Part shown: positions 61,677 through 64,000 of the stretch, piece by piece
How positions within the stretch are numbered: the first letter of the stretch is position 1
How the letters are laid out: each line of letters starts with the position of its first letter
Source: Cellulomonas pakistanensis
GTDB taxonomy: Bacteria > Actinomycetota > Actinomycetes > Actinomycetales > Cellulomonadaceae
Direction of reading: 5' to 3'
NCBI RefSeq assembly: GCF_016862755.1
Contig: NZ_BONO01000010.1
Coordinates: 62,001-126,000 of the forward strand
DNA length: 64,000 nucleotides
Program-made: the position numbers and the translations under genes
Notes under the pieces: model-generated
Told to the model about the DNA's origin: nothing
The model's database searches: none
The model's input: only the letters and a program-made list of their open reading frames with translations

Positions 61677-62339
61677 CTACAGGTCCTCCGGGACTCCGAC
61701 CGCCGTCGGGTCGGCCTCCAGCCGCATCCGGGTCCTGGTGCCGCGCCTCCACCGCGCGTCGATGTCGTCGAGCGACTCGTCCGGGTCTCGCCGCCGCCGC
61801 GGAGCCAGCGCTCGCAGCAGCACCCGCTGCATCTCCTCGCCGGTCGCGACCCGCGCGAGCGGGCGGTAGCTGCCCCTCTCGGAGAACCCGAGCTCGAGCA
61901 GGTCGCCGTTCCACAGCACGCCGAGCGGCTCCAGGTGGTAACCGGACGGCACGCCCTGGACGACGAAGTCGACGCCTTCCTCGTACCCGGCGTCGAGGGC
62001 GGCGGCGCGGATCGCGAGCATGGTGGCGAGCCGCGGGTCGCCGTGATCGTCCGGCGCAGGACTGGCCGCCCGGGCCGGGGACGGCGCGGGCGAGGCCGCG
62101 ACCGTCGGCGGGATCGCCGTCGTCCTGCCCGCCGCCGCGGCGTCCCGGCGCACCACCCGCACCGCCAGGCCGACGACGGCCAGCCACAGCAGGACCACCA
62201 CCGCCCCGGCCACGACCAGCACCACGTGGTCGCGTCCGGCGACGATCAGCCAGATCCCCGCCACCGGAGCCGCTACCAGCCCGGCCAGCGTGGACCAGTC
62301 CGACGCCGTCCAGGGGCGCGCCCCGCCGGGAGCGGTCAC
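61677..62339 (-). CDS. Hypothetical membrane protein with soluble C-terminal domain
   Basis: A 220-residue protein. GTG 62339 overlaps the previous gene stop (GTGA). Two N-terminal membrane segments (TLAGLVAAPVAGIWLIVAG and VVLVVAGAVVVLLWLAVVGL) are followed by an Ala/Pro-rich linker and a domain with IRAAALDAGYEEGVDFVVQG and VLWNGDLLELGFSERGSY. No known family recognised. It may act with the overlapping upstream membrane protein. Confidence 0.6.
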   Translation of the reverse strand: MTAPGGARPWTASDWSTLAGLVAAPVAGIWLIVAGRDHVVLVVAGAVVVLLWLAVVGLAVRVVRRDAAAAGRTTAIPPTVAASPAPSPARAASPAPDDHGDPRLATMLAIRAAALDAGYEEGVDFVVQGVPSGYHLEPLGVLWNGDLLELGFSERGSYRPLARVATGEEMQRVLLRALAPRRRRDPDESLDDIDARWRRGTRTRMRLEADPTAVGVPEDL

Positions 62340-63157
62340 GGCGCGATCACCGGCTCGAACCGGCGCGCGCCGCGCACCAGCGCCAGCCCGGCGTCCGACC
62401 CGAGCCGGGCGGCGACGGCCGGCTCCTGGCAGGCGCGCAGCAGCGCGACGAGCTCGGGGGCGCCCAGCGCGAGCATCCCGGTCCGGATGGGGATGTCGCG
62501 CAGCTCCGCCCGCCACTTCCGGTCCTGGCGCCGGCGAGCGACGACGCCGACGGCGCTCCCGTCCCACACCATGACCCACACCATGGCCGCGGCGTCATGC
62601 TCGTCGGGGACCCAGCGGATGTCCGCCCACCGCACACGGCTGACGATGTCGCGTTCGCGCACCACCAGGGCGGTCGGCGTCAGCCAGACCCCCGCCCGCA
62701 GCGCCCGGCGCAGCTGACTGCTGACGACGATGCTGACCGGCACGAGCAGGGCAGCCAGGATCACGACGACGCCGATCACCTGATCGGGGTCGGCGTCCGC
62801 CCGCCACGGTGCCGTGCCGAGGACGAGCGCCACGAAGGGCGCGGCGGCGAGCGCCGAGAACGCGGCGCCGAGCACGTGCCGCACCGGGCTCTCGTGCAGC
62901 ACGGTGGCGGGCTCGCCGTCGAGCGTGCGGGTGGCGATCCGGCCGCGCCGACCGGTCCCGCGGAGCTCACGGTCCCGCAGCACCCGGCCGATCTGCAGCA
63001 GCACGCCGACGGCGATGATCCAGACCCCGAGGCCCAGCACGACCCCCGAGGACCGGCTGTTGACCACGAGGAGCGCGCCGAACGCGACGAGGCCCGTGAC
63101 CGTGGCGAGCTCCCGGACCCGCGTCCACCGTGCCGCACGATCGGGCCGGTCGCTCAC
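62336..63157 (-). CDS. Hypothetical membrane protein, four hydrophobic segments
   Basis: A 273-residue protein, start taken as GTG 63157; this is uncertain because no strong ribosome binding site is seen. Hydrophobic segments pair up: VTGLVAFGALLVV and VVLGLGVWIIAVGVLLQI, then AAFSALAAAPFVALVLG and VIGVVVILAALLVPVSIVV. The C-terminal domain begins LTPTALVVRERDIVSRVRWA and continues with MVWVMVWDGSAVGVV, a PH-like pattern. Part of a minus-strand operon with the glycine-rich gene upstream and the 220-residue membrane protein downstream. Confidence 0.55.
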   Translation of the reverse strand: MSDRPDRAARWTRVRELATVTGLVAFGALLVVNSRSSGVVLGLGVWIIAVGVLLQIGRVLRDRELRGTGRRGRIATRTLDGEPATVLHESPVRHVLGAAFSALAAAPFVALVLGTAPWRADADPDQVIGVVVILAALLVPVSIVVSSQLRRALRAGVWLTPTALVVRERDIVSRVRWADIRWVPDEHDAAAMVWVMVWDGSAVGVVARRRQDRKWRAELRDIPIRTGMLALGAPELVALLRACQEPAVAARLGSDAGLALVRGARRFEPVIAP

Positions 63158-63182
63158 CGGAGCCGGCGCATCGGTGCCGGGG

Positions 63183-64000
63183 TCACCACGCGTCGTCGTC
63201 CTGGACCGCGTCCACCGGGCGCGGGGCGGGGAGCGAGTCCCGCCCGCCGGCCCCGGCCGCCGCGCCGAGGTTCGGCCGTGCCGCGCCCTCCTCGACGTCG
63301 ATCTCCGGCGCCAGCAGCCCCGACGAGCCGCGCCGCCTGGCGTCCTTCGACCCGCCCGCGCCGGCACCGCCGCCCATGGGGGCGCCCATCATGCCGCCGC
63401 CGGAGCGCGCGCCGGACGCGGCGCCGCCGGACGCGCCGGCCTGCGCGCCCTGGCCGAGCGCCGACGTGGAGCCCGCGAGCGACGAGCCGGACGCGCCGAC
63501 CCCGCCCGCGGCGCCACCGGCGCTGACGCCGCCGACACCCACGCCCGAGCGGCCCCCGGCACCGCCCGCTCCGGCGCCGCCGAACGCGCCGCCGGCCACA
63601 CCGCCGCCGAGCCCGCCGGCGCCACCCGCACCGCCGGCGCCGAGCCGGCTGAGTGCGGCGCCACCGAGCGCCCCGCCACCGATCGCGAGCCCGCCCGTGA
63701 GGCCTCCGGCCCCGATGCCGCCGATGCCGCCGCTGCTTCCCGCGCCGCCCGACCCGCCCCCGAGCTGCCCGCCGCCGCCCGCTCCGGCGCCGGATCCGGA
63801 CCCGCCGGGCACGACCCCGCCGACGCTGCCGTCCGCCGAGCTGCCGTCGCCGCTGCCCGGGACGTGCCCGCCGCCGAGGCCGCTGCCCGAGCCGCCCGAC
63901 CAGCCGGGGCCGACGACCCCGCCGCCGGTCCCGCCGGAGCCCGCACCGGAGCCACCCCCACCGATCACCCCGACACCACTGCCGCTCCCGCCGGGCTGCT
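63183..64000 (-). CDS. C-terminal part of a glycine/alanine-rich protein, cut by the window edge
   Basis: The frame is open to the last base of the window, so the start is missing. At least 272 residues are visible. Most of it is Gly/Ala/Ser low-complexity sequence (GGIGGIGAGGLTGGLAIGGG and similar), ending in a short charged, ordered tail (RRGSSGLLAPEIDVEEGAAR, then VQDDDAW). Such tails after Gly-rich regions are seen in actinobacterial WXG/PPE-like type VII substrates. The N-terminal domain that would prove this is outside the window. Confidence 0.6.
   Translation of the reverse strand, partial: QPGGSGSGVGVIGGGGSGAGSGGTGGGVVGPGWSGGSGSGLGGGHVPGSGDGSSADGSVGGVVPGGSGSGAGAGGGGQLGGGSGGAGSSGGIGGIGAGGLTGGLAIGGGALGGAALSRLGAGGAGGAGGLGGGVAGGAFGGAGAGGAGGRSGVGVGGVSAGGAAGGVGASGSSLAGSTSALGQGAQAGASGGAASGARSGGGMMGAPMGGGAGAGGSKDARRRGSSGLLAPEIDVEEGAARPNLGAAAGAGGRDSLPAPRPVDAVQDDDAW

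Overview
The window is very GC-rich DNA with strong G/C bias at third codon positions, many GTG starts and 4-base ATGA/GTGA gene overlaps. It carries type VII secretion-style genes, xylan-sugar catabolism and ABC sugar transporters with lipoprotein binding proteins. This points to a high-GC actinobacterium, plausibly a plant-polymer degrader of the Cellulomonas type (inference; no rRNA or tRNA gene is present to confirm it).

Layout. (1) 0.1-2.8 kb: a type VII-style toxin/immunity cassette (small WXG-like protein, WXG-toxin, SUKH immunity protein) followed by a small PD-(D/E)XK-like protein; then an EcsC-family gene. (2) 4.3-25 kb: a glucuronoxylan-oligosaccharide locus. uxuA, a LacI regulator, uxaC and uxuB form a D-glucuronate branch (+ strand). 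A tandem-repeat tract and a long inverted repeat separate it from a minus-strand operon: GH3, two ABC permeases, binding lipoprotein, GH39, DUF624 protein, GH42. A divergent operon holds a second LacI regulator, a serine hydrolase and GH67 alpha-glucuronidase. Imported (methylglucurono)xylo-oligosaccharides would be cut by GH67, GH3 and GH39, and the released glucuronate would pass through UxaC, UxuB and UxuA to 2-keto-3-deoxygluconate. The kinase and aldolase for the last steps are not in the window. (3) 25-28.3 kb: small hypothetical genes, an IS481-like insertion with a 6-bp target duplication, and a decayed LacI fragment.

(4) 28.3-51.4 kb: a composite defence island. It holds a two-gene module (thymidine-phosphorylase-like protein plus a zinc-ribbon/kinase/P-loop ATPase/unknown-domain fusion of 1236 residues), which I consider the best candidate for an undescribed system. 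Next come two tandem cytosine methyltransferases, a Vsr-like nuclease and a five-gene Z1 / DUF4420 / MutL-MORC-like ATPase / unknown / DUF6339-like operon; a type II-like adenine methyltransferase and nuclease pair; an AIPR-family protein; and a HAD hydrolase plus membrane protein pair. A galM gene sits inside the island, and a decayed copy of its 3' end lies on the other side of the methyltransferase/nuclease pair. The phosphorylase/ATPase, AIPR and HAD sections are visibly less GC-rich than the sugar loci.

(5) 51.6-58 kb: a ROK regulator, an orphan single-domain ABC ATPase and a GguA/GguB/ChvE-type monosaccharide importer. (6) 58-64 kb: an HTH/nucleotidyltransferase pair resembling a toxin-antitoxin module, a PRC-barrel-like stress protein, a lipoprotein, several small membrane proteins and, running off the right edge, the C-terminus of a glycine-rich protein.
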